A stretch of DNA of 64,000 nt from an uncultured Pseudomonadota bacterium (GTDB lineage: Bacteria > Pseudomonadota > Alphaproteobacteria > RF32 > CAG-239). A program made the position numbers and the translations under genes. The notes under the pieces were generated by a model that worked only from the letters and a program-made list of their open reading frames with translations, was not told the DNA's origin and did not search any database. Position 1 is the stretch's first letter. Each line of letters starts with the position of its first letter. The stretch spans positions 118,522-182,521 of the forward strand of contig CASFUZ010000001.1 in NCBI GenBank assembly GCA_949298065.1. The letters are read 5' to 3'. Positions 35,647 to 44,923 of this stretch are shown piece after piece.

Positions 35647-37293
35647 TTACTTTCGCAAACGCTTAATCAACTCAATCAACGAGCCGGTTGAAGCATCATG
35701 TTTGTTTTCGGAAGAGTTATTCTGCAACTCCGGCAAAATACTCAAAGCCATCTGCTTACCGAGCTCAACACCATATTGGTCAAAAGAGTTAATATTCCAA
35801 ACCACACCCTGAACAAAAACCTTATGCTCATACATCGCAATCAGCATACCCAAGGTATAAGGATCAATCTTCTTAAAGACGATTGTGTTTGACGGTCTGT
35901 TCCCCTCAAAACTCTTAAACTTCTTCAGATAATTGATTTCCTCACGAGATTTTCCGGCTTTTTTAAGCTCTTCTGCCGCTTCTTTAACCGTTTTGCCGCG
36001 CATTAAGGCTTCACCTTGAGCCAACACATTTGCAACCAAAATCTCATGATGTTCACCGATTTCATTATGTGAGATTGCCGGAATAATAAAGTCCATCGGC
36101 ACAATCTCTGTTCCCTGATGAATTAGCTGATAGAAAGAATGCTGAACATTCGTTCCCGCACCGCCGAACAAAACCGGTCCTGTGGCATATTTGACATATT
36201 CACCGTTAACAGCCACAAACTTACCATTGCTTTCCATATCAAGTTGTTGCAAATACATCGGCACATATTGCAAATACTGGTCATAAGGAATAACAGAGTA
36301 ACGATGCACCCCGAAGAAGTTATTATACCAAATACCGAGCATTGCCAAAATCACCGGAATATTGTGCTCCAAATCCGTATTATAAAAATGCTGGTCCATC
36401 GCATTTGCACCCTCAAGCATCCGCTCAAAGTTTTCAAATCCGACCGCAATGGCAATAATCAAGCCAATCGCTGACCACATAGAATAGCGCCCGCCGACAA
36501 AATCCCAAAATTCAAACATATTCTCAGGGTTAATGCCAAACTTCTCAACTTCTTGTGTATTGGTAGACAAAGCCACAAAATGTTTGGCAACGGCATGCTC
36601 GCCCAAAGCATCAACCAACCACTTGCGGCAAGTTCTGGCGTTCGTCAAAGTCTCAATGGTCGTAAAGGTCTTGGAAGCCACAATAAACAAAGTGGTTTCC
36701 GGGTCAATCTTATTCAACACCTCAGCGCAAGCCGTTCCGTCAATATTAGAGATAAAATAACAGTTAATATCTTTAGCCCAATATTTACGCAAAGCCTCAC
36801 AAGCCATAAAAGGTCCCAAGTCCGAACCGCCGATACCGATATTAACAATATTAGTCAGTTTTTTGCCCGTATATCCCTTAAACTCACCAAAACGCACAGC
36901 ATCGGAAAACTTTTTCATCTTCGCCAAAACATCATTAACTTGCGGCATAACATTTTTGCCATCAACCAAAATCGGCTTATTGGAGCGGTTGCGCAAAGCC
37001 ACATGAAGTACGGCACGTTTTTCGGTAACATTGATTTTTTCTCCGGCAAACATTGCCTTAATTTTTTCTTCCAAACCGCTTTCCCTGGCCAAGGCCATCA
37101 AAAGCTTCATTGTGCGCTCATTAATACGGTTTTTGGAATAATCCAAATACATCTGCTCCAAATTGATACTGAACTTTTTAGCTCTGTCTTCATCAAAAGC
37201 AAACATATCCTTCATTTCCACCTTGCGAAGGTGCTTATAATGATTCTCCAGTTTTTTCCATGCTTTTGTTTTATTTACTGTTTTTTCAAACAT
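35647..37293 (-). CDS. pgi: Glucose-6-phosphate isomerase
   Basis: A 548-residue glycolytic isomerase. Motifs are [18 protein letters not shown] near 155, [12 protein letters not shown] near 270 and the signature around [21 protein letters not shown], split as [12 protein letters not shown] and YGVELGK near 500. The length is normal. It starts one base within the end of the M16-like gene and precedes mutL. Confidence 0.96.
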   Translation of the reverse strand: MFEKTVNKTKAWKKLENHYKHLRKVEMKDMFAFDEDRAKKFSINLEQMYLDYSKNRINERTMKLLMALARESGLEEKIKAMFAGEKINVTEKRAVLHVALRNRSNKPILVDGKNVMPQVNDVLAKMKKFSDAVRFGEFKGYTGKKLTNIVNIGIGGSDLGPFMACEALRKYWAKDINCYFISNIDGTACAEVLNKIDPETTLFIVASKTFTTIETLTNARTCRKWLVDALGEHAVAKHFVALSTNTQEVEKFGINPENMFEFWDFVGGRYSMWSAIGLIIAIAVGFENFERMLEGANAMDQHFYNTDLEHNIPVILAMLGIWYNNFFGVHRYSVIPYDQYLQYVPMYLQQLDMESNGKFVAVNGEYVKYATGPVLFGGAGTNVQHSFYQLIHQGTEIVPMDFIIPAISHNEIGEHHEILVANVLAQGEALMRGKTVKEAAEELKKAGKSREEINYLKKFKSFEGNRPSNTIVFKKIDPYTLGMLIAMYEHKVFVQGVVWNINSFDQYGVELGKQMALSILPELQNNSSENKHDASTGSLIELIKRLRK

Positions 37294-38714
37294 TACTTAA
37301 CTCCCTGCTTCTCAAAACTTCCGATATTAACAAACACAATCTGCTCGGGCTTAAAATATTCTTTCGCCACCCGATTAACATCATCAAACATAACTTGTCT
37401 CACATAAGCATTACGCTTCTGCAAAAAATCAAGTCCCAAATTGTCCTTTTGCATATAAACCAAAATGGAAGAAATCGTATCAATAGAGGCAAAACGCAGA
37501 TTATATGAGGCAATCAAATAATCTTTGGCTTCATCAAGTTCTTTTTCGCTCACCCCATCTTTTGCCATTTTAGCCCATTGTTGTTTCACGATTTCAACCA
37601 CGCGATTAAAATTCTCCGGCGTTGCCGAAAAACCACCGCGAATCAGAGGCGCTTTGTCTTGCATACTCAAATAAGTCTCAATTCCATAAGTCAAGCCCTC
37701 GTTTTCGCGTGCTGCAACGGATAATCTGGAATTAAGCCCTGCTCCGCCCAAAATATGGTTGGCAATATATAAAGGATAAAAATCGGGATGTTGGCGTGCA
37801 ATACCTTTGGTTGCAAAAGAAGATATAATCTGCGCCGAAGGTTGATTAATATTTTTAACTCTGCCATCAAAAGCAAGCTCGGCTTCGCGAACAAACACAA
37901 TCCGCCCATTCTCAGGCAAGTTTGCAAATATTTTATCAACTATTTTGCCTGCTTCTTCCTCGCTCACATCTCCGGCAATACCAATCATCAGATTGCTCCG
38001 ACTAATGTGGTTTTGCACAAAATTTTGCAACTGAGCTTTGCTGATATTCTTAATAACTTTGGCATCACCAATCGGGTTTCTGGCATAAGGATGCTCGCCG
38101 AAAATCTCTTTTGCCGCAGCCAAAGCCAAAATCCCTGACGGATGTTCAACTTGGCGCTTAAGTGCAGTCAGCATCTGCGCCTTAGTACGCTGAACATCTT
38201 CCGCATCAAACCTTGGCTTGGTCAGAGCCATATTCAACAACTTAAAAGCCGTATCCATATTCTCACGTGTGGTCAGCAAACGTCCCGAAAAATCATCCAT
38301 ATCCACACTAAAACCCATACCAATGGCTTTTTGTTCCAAAAGTTCCTTAAAGGCTTGGCTGTCAAGATTTCCGGCACCCTCGGTCAACAAAGCCGCAACC
38401 ATCGTGCTTATACCGCTTTCCTCTCCCTCATCGGTAGACAAGCCTGCATTTTTAAACAAGAAACTGATGCTTATAATCGGGTTGGTTTTGTCCTGAAACA
38501 AATAAGCCTTAATCTTCGCCTTAGGAGATGTAATCTCTTTGACCTCAGTATCAAAGCTTTTTTCTTTCAATGTCGCATTTTCCAATATCACCCGCGGATT
38601 AAAGACAAACCAATGGTTATAGAGCCGCCAACCGCCATAAACCACCAAAGCGGCCAACAGTAACCACCACAGCCAATCATAAGAATGCGTTTTATGATAA
38701 TATCTGCGCGCCAT
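37293..38714 (-). CDS. M16-family peptidase-like protein without the zinc motif
   Basis: 473 residues with an N-terminal membrane helix ([16 protein letters not shown], residues about 14-29). It has the M16 double-domain fold, for example [41 protein letters not shown], and the glycine-rich [13 protein letters not shown] and [10 protein letters not shown] region. The HxxEH zinc site is absent, so it should be the non-catalytic partner of the M16 peptidase encoded next to it. Such pairs form heterodimers in the periplasm. It overlaps its catalytic partner by one base and pgi by one base. Confidence 0.9.
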   Translation of the reverse strand: MARRYYHKTHSYDWLWWLLLAALVVYGGWRLYNHWFVFNPRVILENATLKEKSFDTEVKEITSPKAKIKAYLFQDKTNPIISISFLFKNAGLSTDEGEESGISTMVAALLTEGAGNLDSQAFKELLEQKAIGMGFSVDMDDFSGRLLTTRENMDTAFKLLNMALTKPRFDAEDVQRTKAQMLTALKRQVEHPSGILALAAAKEIFGEHPYARNPIGDAKVIKNISKAQLQNFVQNHISRSNLMIGIAGDVSEEEAGKIVDKIFANLPENGRIVFVREAELAFDGRVKNINQPSAQIISSFATKGIARQHPDFYPLYIANHILGGAGLNSRLSVAARENEGLTYGIETYLSMQDKAPLIRGGFSATPENFNRVVEIVKQQWAKMAKDGVSEKELDEAKDYLIASYNLRFASIDTISSILVYMQKDNLGLDFLQKRNAYVRQVMFDDVNRVAKEYFKPEQIVFVNIGSFEKQGVK

Positions 38715-40054
38715 CAGTTCGCCTCCTCTGCCGGTTTAACAATTCCCGTAACACTAATTGCGCCGCCAAACAACTTTTTAGCTGCTTGCCTAACTTCTGC
38801 TGCCGAAACCTTGCGAATATTCTCGGCATGATTTTCAATCTCTTCCACAGACATCCCGACCGCGGCCATTGCCCCGACAATATAAGCCGCATCATTGGGA
38901 TTATCGCGTAAATAAACCTGCCCGGCCAACATCTTTGCCTTGGTTTTCTCAATTTCTTCAATCGTAATTTCAGCCACAGCTTGTTTGATAGCCTTGTTCA
39001 AAGCAGCTTCAAAATCCTCGGTCTTAATATCTTCTTTAGGTGTTGCCGAGATACTAAAACCACCATAGCTCCTGGAAGCATAATCATAAGAAACAGAAAC
39101 GCCTAAAGCCGATTTTTCTTGCAAAACAAGCTTTTTGTAGAGCTTTGAGGTTTCACCCTCACCCAAATAAGCCGCCAAAACCATCAAAGGATAAACTTCT
39201 GTTTTATCCAAATTAACTGACGGAGCCACATAAAGCTTCACCATCCGCTCAGCCTTAATTTGCGGCAACTTCATTTCCAAACGCGCATCAAACTGTTTGT
39301 CTAGCTTCGGAAAATCTGCTTTCAAGCCAACTTTTCTGGGCTCAATCTCGCCAAAATACTTTTCTGCCAAACTTTTTGCAACTTGTGGTTCAATATCACC
39401 GGACAAAATCAAAATAGCGTTGTTAGGCGCATAATAGCTTTCATAAAAAGCCATAACATCATCTCGGTTAAGAGACATAATCTCCTCCGGTGTCCCTGAG
39501 ATTGAACGCGCATACGGATGCTGCTGCCACAAAACGCGCCGCAAAGCTTCACCAAAATAAGCTGATGGATTATTTTCTACCACCTGCATTCGCTCCTGAA
39601 ACACAATGTCTCTCTCTTTTTTGAAAGATTTTTTAGCAAAATCAAGGTTTTCCATGCGGTCAGCTTCCAAAGCCATCGCCAATTCAAGCCTTCCGACATC
39701 CATTGTTTCATAGTAAGAAGTAAAATCCTGTGCCGTAAAAGCGTTGCTGTCGCCGCCGTTTTGCGCCACAATACTGTTAAAATTGGAATCTTTGACCTTT
39801 TTTGTGCCTCTGAACATCAAATGTTCAAGCAAATGAGCCGTGCCACCTTTGCCTAAGGCCTCATCAACACTACCCACCTTATACCATACCATCTGCCGCA
39901 CAATCGGCGCTTTATGGTTGGGAATAACAATAACCTGCAAGCCGTTTTTCAACTGAAATTCGGTCATATCAAAGATTTTTGCCTCTGCTTTGACACAAAG
40001 CAGAAAAACACTCAGCAATCCAACAAAGACAGACTTTTTCTTACTTTTCAGCAT
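38714..40054 (-). CDS. M16-family zinc peptidase (catalytic partner)
   Basis: A 446-residue periplasmic zinc peptidase. A signal peptide (VGLLSVFLLCVKAEAK) is followed by the HxxEH zinc motif in GTAHLLEHLMFRGTK near residue 76, with the distal Glu in the ELAMALEADRM helix. The second domain has AYLGEGETSKLYKKL and the usual SYDYASRSYGG. It lies with the non-catalytic M16 partner, a lipoprotein and lspA, an order seen widely in alphaproteobacteria. Its start overlaps the lipoprotein gene by 14 bases. Confidence 0.94.
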   Translation of the reverse strand: MLKSKKKSVFVGLLSVFLLCVKAEAKIFDMTEFQLKNGLQVIVIPNHKAPIVRQMVWYKVGSVDEALGKGGTAHLLEHLMFRGTKKVKDSNFNSIVAQNGGDSNAFTAQDFTSYYETMDVGRLELAMALEADRMENLDFAKKSFKKERDIVFQERMQVVENNPSAYFGEALRRVLWQQHPYARSISGTPEEIMSLNRDDVMAFYESYYAPNNAILILSGDIEPQVAKSLAEKYFGEIEPRKVGLKADFPKLDKQFDARLEMKLPQIKAERMVKLYVAPSVNLDKTEVYPLMVLAAYLGEGETSKLYKKLVLQEKSALGVSVSYDYASRSYGGFSISATPKEDIKTEDFEAALNKAIKQAVAEITIEEIEKTKAKMLAGQVYLRDNPNDAAYIVGAMAAVGMSVEEIENHAENIRKVSAAEVRQAAKKLFGGAISVTGIVKPAEEAN

Positions 40055-40367
40055 TCAGTTCCCTAAAATCTTGTTCAAGTTTATCTTTAATATTTGCATC
40101 GGTTTGCGTTGCATCAATCTTAGCCATCAGTTTCCGCTCAGACAAATCCATGCCTGCCATCCTCTCTTCCATATCAATCTGTTGCATACCGCTCATATCA
40201 TTAACCGGACGCAAATCATATTCCGGCGGCAAAGACAAAGGTGCTCTGGACATAACCATAAATTCATCCGGCGCTTGGTTAGCCAAGCCAAGCTTTCTCT
40301 TAGTTTCCGTACTGCAAGCACTCAAAACAAAAGCCACAGCCAACACAACAAAAACAGACTTTCTCAT
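40041..40367 (-). CDS. Small lipoprotein, DUF3035-like
   Basis: A 108-residue lipoprotein. The lipobox is FVLSACSTE (Cys near 18). The mature part has LGLANQAPDEFMVMSRAPLS followed by LPPEYDLRP, which I recognise as the DUF3035-type sequence found between lspA and M16 genes of alphaproteobacteria. The function is unknown; an outer-membrane role is likely from the lipobox. It lies 23 bases after lspA and overlaps the peptidase gene by 14 bases. Confidence 0.85.
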   Translation of the reverse strand: MRKSVFVVLAVAFVLSACSTETKRKLGLANQAPDEFMVMSRAPLSLPPEYDLRPVNDMSGMQQIDMEERMAGMDLSERKLMAKIDATQTDANIKDKLEQDFRELNAEK

Positions 40368-40390
40368 ATTTTCCCCTTTTCAAACCTTAC

Positions 40391-40858
40391 CTAAATAACA
40401 GACTTTTCTTTGTTAAACAAACTATGAACAATAATGATAATTGCACCGATACAAATAAAACTATCCGCCACATTAAATGCCGGCCAGTGCGCATCGGCAA
40501 TATGAAAGTCCAAGAAGTCAAAAACGGCACCGAGGCGAATACGGTCAATCAAATTTCCGATAGCGCCACCGATAATAAAACCAAGAGCAGCTTGCACCAA
40601 ACGGCTCGGCTCTTTTTTAAGCCACATAACCAAAAAACCGATAATGCTCAAAGCCAAAACGGAAAGCAAAAAAGCACCCCATGCCCCCATATCATTAAAC
40701 ATAGAGAAGCTCACCCCGGTGTTCCAGGCCTTAACCAGATTAAACCATGATGTATAAATAATCATAGCTCTGTCTTCAAGAACTTCATTAAGAATATAAT
40801 ACTTAGAAATCTGGTCGGCAACCAACACCAAAGCGGCCAAGCATAAACCAAAAAACAC
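40391..40858 (-). CDS. lspA: Lipoprotein signal peptidase (signal peptidase II)
   Basis: A 155-residue aspartic peptidase with four membrane helices that cleaves lipoprotein signal peptides. The catalytic Asp residues are in GNLIDRIRLGAVFDFLDF and FNVADSFICIG. The start is a GTG with GGGGAG 7 bases ahead. It sits directly upstream of a lipoprotein gene it would process. The length is normal. Confidence 0.94.
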   Translation of the reverse strand: MFFGLCLAALVLVADQISKYYILNEVLEDRAMIIYTSWFNLVKAWNTGVSFSMFNDMGAWGAFLLSVLALSIIGFLVMWLKKEPSRLVQAALGFIIGGAIGNLIDRIRLGAVFDFLDFHIADAHWPAFNVADSFICIGAIIIIVHSLFNKEKSVI

Positions 40859-40949
40859 GCCGTTACTCCCCGTAGGTTAAAAAAAACAAACTCCATTATA
40901 AGCAAAAATTCGGAGATAGAAAGCTTTTAATCGGAAATATGCAGATATT

Positions 40950-42383
40950 TTAGAACAAAATCAGCTTAGCCAAGCCTAAAAAGATGAAATAACCGCCGGA
41001 ATCGGTCATTGCAATCAAAAATACGCCGGAAGCTATGGCCGGATCAACTTTAAGTTTGTGCAACGTCAGCGGAATAAGAATACCGGCCAAACTCGCCAAG
41101 GAAAGATTACATAACATAGCAATGGCAATAATCAAACTTAACTCATGCTGTGTCGGGAACATAATCCACGTTATTATACCAATCAAACAAGCAAACAAAA
41201 GCCCGTTTACCACACCAACCATAAACTCTTTACCGATAGTTCTTAGGGTGTTGCTTGCTGTCAATTCTTTGGTCGCCAAAGCGCGCACAGCCACAGCAAG
41301 GGTTTGATTCCCCGTTGTTCCGCCCATAGAGGCCACAATCGGCATCAACACCGCCAAGACAGAAATCTCGGCAATAATATCTTGGAAGCCCTTAACCACG
41401 GTTGAAGCCAAAATTGTCGCAAACAAATTTGTAATCAGCCAAATGGAACGAGATTTGAAGATTCCGAAAACTGACTTATAAACATCGCCTTCTTCCGCAC
41501 CGGACAAATGCATAATATCTTCGCCGGCTTCTTCGTGTACAATGTTGACCACATCATCAATATTAATCACACCGATAAGCCGCCCCTTGTTATCCACCAC
41601 GGAAGCCGCCATCCAACCATATTCGCGGAACATATGCGCTACTTCTTCCTGGTCGGTATAAACATCAACCGGAACAATCTCGCAATCCATTATGTTGCAA
41701 AGCTTTTCATCACCTTTGGCCCGCAAAAGCTTATCAAGCGTAATTTCGCCTGTGGGATGCAAAGTCAGCGAGTCTGTTAAGAAAATCGTATAAAATTCAT
41801 CAGGAAGCTCTGTATCAGAGAGTAAATATTGGCGCGCTTCTTTCACCGTCCAATGATCCGGCATACTCACAAAGTTGCGCACCATAATACGACCGGCAGA
41901 ATCTTCGGGATAATTAAGAGAAGATTCAACCTGATATTTTAATTCAGGGTCCAATTGGTTGATGATGGATTTTTGCTCATCATCATCCATATGCTCCAAA
42001 ATTTCAACCGCATCATCAGAGTCCAACTCATTAACGATATTAACCAATTGGTCTTCGTCTAAAGTCTCAATAACTTGTTCCTGAACAACATCATTAAGTT
42101 CGGGGAAAACTTCCGGATCAATATGGTCGCCCAAAATCTCAACCAATTGCCGCCGGTGGTTAATATCCAAGACCTCAATCAAACGCGCCAAATCATATTC
42201 ATCAAGACCTTCCACAATCTTGCGAATATGGATTTTGTCGTCCTCATCCAAAGCCATAATAACGGAATTAATCATTTTCTGACCAATACCATATTGGACC
42301 TGTTGCAATTGTTTTTTACGGGTAAATTTTCTTTGTTTTTTTACTTTAGAGCCGGGCAGCCGCTTTTTCGCATTTTTCTTCAT
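40950..42383 (-). CDS. mgtE: Magnesium transporter MgtE
   Basis: A 477-residue Mg2+ channel of the MgtE type. A basic 30-residue extension (KKQRKFTRKKQ) is followed by the alpha-helical N domain (LIEVLDINHRRQLVEILGDH), a pair of CBS domains with NIDDVVNIVHEEAGEDI, and five membrane helices with the pore motif ASMGGTTGNQTLAV near 355. The length is slightly long due to the basic N-terminus. It has no obvious operon partner. A tRNA-Leu lies upstream on the same strand. Confidence 0.95.
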   Translation of the reverse strand: MKKNAKKRLPGSKVKKQRKFTRKKQLQQVQYGIGQKMINSVIMALDEDDKIHIRKIVEGLDEYDLARLIEVLDINHRRQLVEILGDHIDPEVFPELNDVVQEQVIETLDEDQLVNIVNELDSDDAVEILEHMDDDEQKSIINQLDPELKYQVESSLNYPEDSAGRIMVRNFVSMPDHWTVKEARQYLLSDTELPDEFYTIFLTDSLTLHPTGEITLDKLLRAKGDEKLCNIMDCEIVPVDVYTDQEEVAHMFREYGWMAASVVDNKGRLIGVINIDDVVNIVHEEAGEDIMHLSGAEEGDVYKSVFGIFKSRSIWLITNLFATILASTVVKGFQDIIAEISVLAVLMPIVASMGGTTGNQTLAVAVRALATKELTASNTLRTIGKEFMVGVVNGLLFACLIGIITWIMFPTQHELSLIIAIAMLCNLSLASLAGILIPLTLHKLKVDPAIASGVFLIAMTDSGGYFIFLGLAKLILF

Positions 42384-42515
42384 TTTTCCTCCCCGACTTT
42401 CAAGGCTAACGCCTAAAAACTAAACATAAGTTCTTTTTTCTGATATGCCGATGGCAAAATCCTTAACGCAAAAAAACAAAATTCTTTGATTGATTATTGA
42501 TGATTGCCTTAAATT

Positions 42516-42601
42516 TGGTGCGGCCGAGAAGACTCGAACTTCCATGAGCTTAGCTCATAACGACCTCAACGTTACGCGTCTACCAATTTCGCCACGGCCG
42601 C
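42516..42601 (-). tRNA. tRNA-Leu (anticodon GAG)
   Basis: An 86-base type II tRNA with encoded CCA. The acceptor stem is GCGGCCG/CGGCCGC, the anticodon stem TAACG/CGTTA with loop TTGAGGT giving GAG, a long variable arm (ATGAGCTAAGCTCAT) and the T loop GTTCGAGTC. Confidence 0.96.
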
Positions 42602-42711
42602 ATCTCAAATAAGACAAGCACAGATTTATTCCGATTTATAAAAATAATCAAGCATTTTTTGCAAATATGTTGAAAAATTTTTTTCATCAGAGACACAAGG
42701 CACGAAAGCAA

Positions 42712-42765
42712 GATATGCACAAAGGAAACATCGCGGTTCAACAAAGGTTCGTGCCGCAGCCAGTG
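42712..42765. repeat. 54-base direct repeat, copy 1
   Basis: About 91% identical (49 of 54 positions) to 43362-43415, in the same orientation. The core reads TTCAACAAAGGTTCG. It lies just after the HTH gene's stop, so the two copies bracket the HTH gene and its leader. Confidence 0.75.
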
Positions 42766-42799
42766 AGCGCTCAAGTGCGTCCACTTGTCAAGCTGGCTC

Positions 42800-43090
42800 T
42801 TACTCATCGTTCTGTAAAGACTCTTTCTGATTTATAGCATTTGCGCTTTTTTCCATTTCAAAGCTAAACACTTTGCCATAGAAATTCATCAGAATTAAAA
42901 AATCGCTCCATTGTACATTGCCTTTGCCCAACTCTATGCGGTCAATGATTGTAGGGGTGAGCCCCGTTCTGCGGGAAACACTTTGTAAAGTTACATTCTT
43001 ATGATAGCGACACCTAAAAAGTACAAAGCCCAATTGTCGGCGTAGCTTGCGTTTGCGGTTTATATTTTGTAGGTTAAAATCAAAATTCAT
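42800..43090 (-). CDS. Small XRE/Cro-type DNA-binding protein
   Basis: 96 residues. The helix-turn-helix is clear in the middle (VTLQSVSRRTGLTPTIIDRI then ELGKGNVQWSDFLIL), the Cro/C1 pattern. The N-terminal 25 residues are basic (NRKRKLRRQLG). I start at the ATG at 43090, which has AGGAG 9 bases ahead; a TTG 9 bases upstream is unlikely. Its ribosome site is complementary to an upstream octamer in a structured leader. Target genes are unknown; autoregulation through the leader is possible. Confidence 0.8.
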   Translation of the reverse strand: MNFDFNLQNINRKRKLRRQLGFVLFRCRYHKNVTLQSVSRRTGLTPTIIDRIELGKGNVQWSDFLILMNFYGKVFSFEMEKSANAINQKESLQNDE

Positions 43091-43114
43091 ACTGTTCAAC
43101 TCCTATTGTTTTAT

Positions 43115-43145
43115 GTAAAACAAAACCGCTCTCAAAAGAGAGCGG
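43115..43145 (-). terminator. Intrinsic terminator inside the HTH-gene leader
   Basis: CCGCTCTC/GAGAGCGG, an 8-bp perfect stem with a four-base loop, is followed on the minus strand by TTTTGTTTT. It lies 36 bases before the HTH start codon, so it would truncate the transcript unless read through. Confidence 0.75.
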
Positions 43146-43292
43146 AGGAGTTGGAAACTGTACGAGAACAGTGTGCTTATTCGTCCGTTAAAAACGGCTT
43201 ATATCGCACCATCCTCCATTTAGGAGGTTATTATTGGTTTCTCGTAGGGAGTTTCCACACTCCGTCATCAGCCTAACCATTGCTGATGACGG
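43115..43292 (-). promoter_or_regulatory. Structured leader RNA of the HTH gene (candidate attenuator or riboswitch-like element)
   Basis: Read on the minus strand, an 11-bp hairpin (GCTGATGACGG at 43282-43292 pairing with CCGTCATCAGC at 43262-43272) is followed by two long-range pairings: 43250-43257 with 43152-43159 and 43239-43246 with 43161-43168. Inner hairpins lie at 43213-43227 and 43185-43197. An intrinsic terminator (43126-43145) then ends the leader. CAACTCCT (43146-43153) could alternatively pair with the ribosome site AGGAGTTG (43097-43104). I cannot assign a ligand or RNA class. Confidence 0.55.
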
Positions 43293-43361
43293 ATGTGATT
43301 ATAAAGAGAATTTGCTAATTTTCAATGAAGATTTTTAAATAGATATAGGGCACAATCTCAC

Positions 43362-43415
43362 GATATGCACAAAGGAAGCAACGCGTTTCAACAAAGGTTC
43401 GCGCCACAGCCAGTG
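43362..43415. repeat. 54-base direct repeat, copy 2
   Basis: Partner of 42712-42765. It lies 70 bases upstream of the HTH leader. The region 43416-43537 beyond it shows nothing I can name. Confidence 0.75.
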
Positions 43416-43537
43416 TCGCGGTCAAGCTGGCTACAGCTTGAAAAACTCGGCTGGTGGAATTTATAGAGTAATTTCTAGAGGTGATAAAAATTTTAGCGCA
43501 CAAAAACTCGGATAGCGCGGCAGATAATAAGAAACAA

Positions 43538-43590
43538 GGGGAAAATTTTTTGAGTGTACAAAAACAGTACACGACTAAAAATTTTACCCC
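43538..43590. terminator. Long imperfect hairpin after fliE
   Basis: GGGG-A-AAATTTTT pairs with AAAAATTTT-A-CCCC, and inside it GTGTAC pairs with GTACAC around AAAAACA. It is long and stable, lies 36 bases beyond the fliE stop, and may terminate or stabilise the flgBC-fliE transcript. Confidence 0.6.
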
Positions 43591-43625
43591 GCAGTTTCTG
43601 TATTAGGTGCCCGCTAGACGAGTTT

Positions 43626-43940
43626 TTACATCGGCATAGACATAATCTCTTTATAAGCCTTTATGGCTGAATCGCGTACGGCAACGACTGTCTCAAGTGC
43701 CATCTGGGCATTGGATACGGCTAAGACCACATCTTGAATGTCTGCTTTGCCTGAAATTCCGTTTATGGCAAGCTGCTCGCTTTGTTTGGATAAGTCAACG
43801 GTGGTTGTCAGAGCTTCCTTAACCATATCCTGGAAACCTGTTTTTTCTGCAGGTTTGGATTCAGCTGCCGGAAGTTTTGCCCCTATTCTGCCGAGAGCTT
43901 GCTGATAAGCATTAAGTGCACTGTTAATATTATTTGTCAA
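43626..43940 (-). CDS. fliE: Flagellar hook-basal body protein FliE
   Basis: A 104-residue protein linking the MS ring to the flagellar rod. Family features are FQDMVKEALTTTVDLSKQSEQ in pieces (FQDMVKEALTTT) and the C-terminal DIQDVVLAVSNAQMALE and ETVVAVRDSAIKAYKEIM. The start codon is TTG with GGGGA 6 bases ahead. It is the last gene of flgB-flgC-fliE, the usual order. Confidence 0.93.
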   Translation of the reverse strand: MTNNINSALNAYQQALGRIGAKLPAAESKPAEKTGFQDMVKEALTTTVDLSKQSEQLAINGISGKADIQDVVLAVSNAQMALETVVAVRDSAIKAYKEIMSMPM

Positions 43941-43957
43941 TGTTTTTCCCCTTTAAC

Positions 43958-44371
43958 TTACTTCAAAACATCAAGAATACTGCTGTTCATATCACGCGCA
44001 GTTTGCATCATACTCATATTAGCTTCATAGCTGCGTTGCGCTTCTTTCATATCCATCATCTCAATCAGCGGATTAACGTTTGGCATAGCCACATATCCCT
44101 GCTCGTTTGCCGCCGGATGATTAGGCATATATTTCATCTGAAACTCTGACTTATCCGGCACAACCTTGTCAACTTTAACCATCTGCGCGCCGGTTTCTTT
44201 ATCAATATAGTTTTTGAACGTAACCACTTGGCGGCGGTACGGATCTTCGCCCGGGCGGATACCGACAGAGTCGGCATTAGCCATATTCTCGGAGATAACG
44301 CGCAAGCGCTCGGCTTGGGCTTTCATACCCGAGACGGCAATATCTGCACTTACTGACAAATTTCCGGCCAT
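43958..44371 (-). CDS. flgC: Flagellar basal-body rod protein FlgC
   Basis: A 137-residue proximal-rod protein. The N-terminal rod motif is visible as ISENMANADSVG after VSADIAVSGMKAQAERLRV, and the C-terminal helix reads EAQRSYEANMSMMQTARDM. YVAMPNVNPLIEMMDM is the usual FlgC stretch. Good ribosome site (AGAAGGGATAA). It lies between flgB and fliE. Confidence 0.95.
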   Translation of the reverse strand: MAGNLSVSADIAVSGMKAQAERLRVISENMANADSVGIRPGEDPYRRQVVTFKNYIDKETGAQMVKVDKVVPDKSEFQMKYMPNHPAANEQGYVAMPNVNPLIEMMDMKEAQRSYEANMSMMQTARDMNSSILDVLK

Positions 44372-44386
44372 AATCCGTTATCCCTT

Positions 44387-44788
44387 CTATGAACCAGGCT
44401 CTGTATTAGCGGTTTTAAGCATATTGCGATAGGTAGTATAAATCGTGAGCATACGATTATAATCGCCTTTAGTCTCCGCCACTTTGTTAAGCTGGTCTTC
44501 AATAATGACACCGTTACCGTCAATGGTTAAAGCATAATCGGGCTTTGGCGTATAAATCCCGTTTGAGGAAATTTGCGACGGCAAAGCGGCAAAATGCTTT
44601 TCATTAGTAACATTAACGGTAAGAGCTTTTTTGAGTTCATCTTGAAATTTGGGTTCTTCCAAATCTTTGGCAATATAACCCGGTGTATTGGAGTTTGCCA
44701 GATTCGTAGCCAAAACCTTCTGACGCTCGGTCAGATAGTTGAGCTCTTGGTTTGCCATATTAAAAATGGTCAAATTGTTCAAATCCAT
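44387..44788 (-). CDS. flgB: Flagellar basal-body rod protein FlgB
   Basis: A 133-residue proximal-rod protein. It has the conserved LATNLANSNTPGYIAKD near residue 25 and the C-terminal DYNRMLTIYTTYRNMLKTA helix. The frame is open further upstream, but 44788 is chosen because AAGGGGAATTTGC precedes it. It opens the flgB-flgC-fliE operon. The rest of the flagellar gene set lies outside this window. Confidence 0.94.
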   Translation of the reverse strand: MDLNNLTIFNMANQELNYLTERQKVLATNLANSNTPGYIAKDLEEPKFQDELKKALTVNVTNEKHFAALPSQISSNGIYTPKPDYALTIDGNGVIIEDQLNKVAETKGDYNRMLTIYTTYRNMLKTANTEPGS

Positions 44789-44923
44789 GCAAATTCCCCT
44801 TTTGCAATATTGTAAGGTTACGTCCCCACATAACCCAAACATGCAATAAATATGCCAAATAAAAACCCTTGCCAAATAAGCTGCCTGAAACTACAATTAA
44901 AGCAACCAACAAGGAATGGCACC

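Noticed and set aside
36553..37407. A 284-codon open frame opposite pgi
   Set aside because: It is antisense to a certain gene, has no ribosome site, and its composition reflects pgi codon structure.
42580..42807. A 75-codon minus-strand frame next to tRNA-Leu
   Set aside because: It begins at the HTH stop, covers the direct repeat and enters the tRNA; no ribosome site.
43315..43572. An 85-codon minus-strand frame upstream of the HTH leader
   Set aside because: It spans a terminator hairpin and the second repeat copy and lacks a ribosome site; its composition looks accidental.
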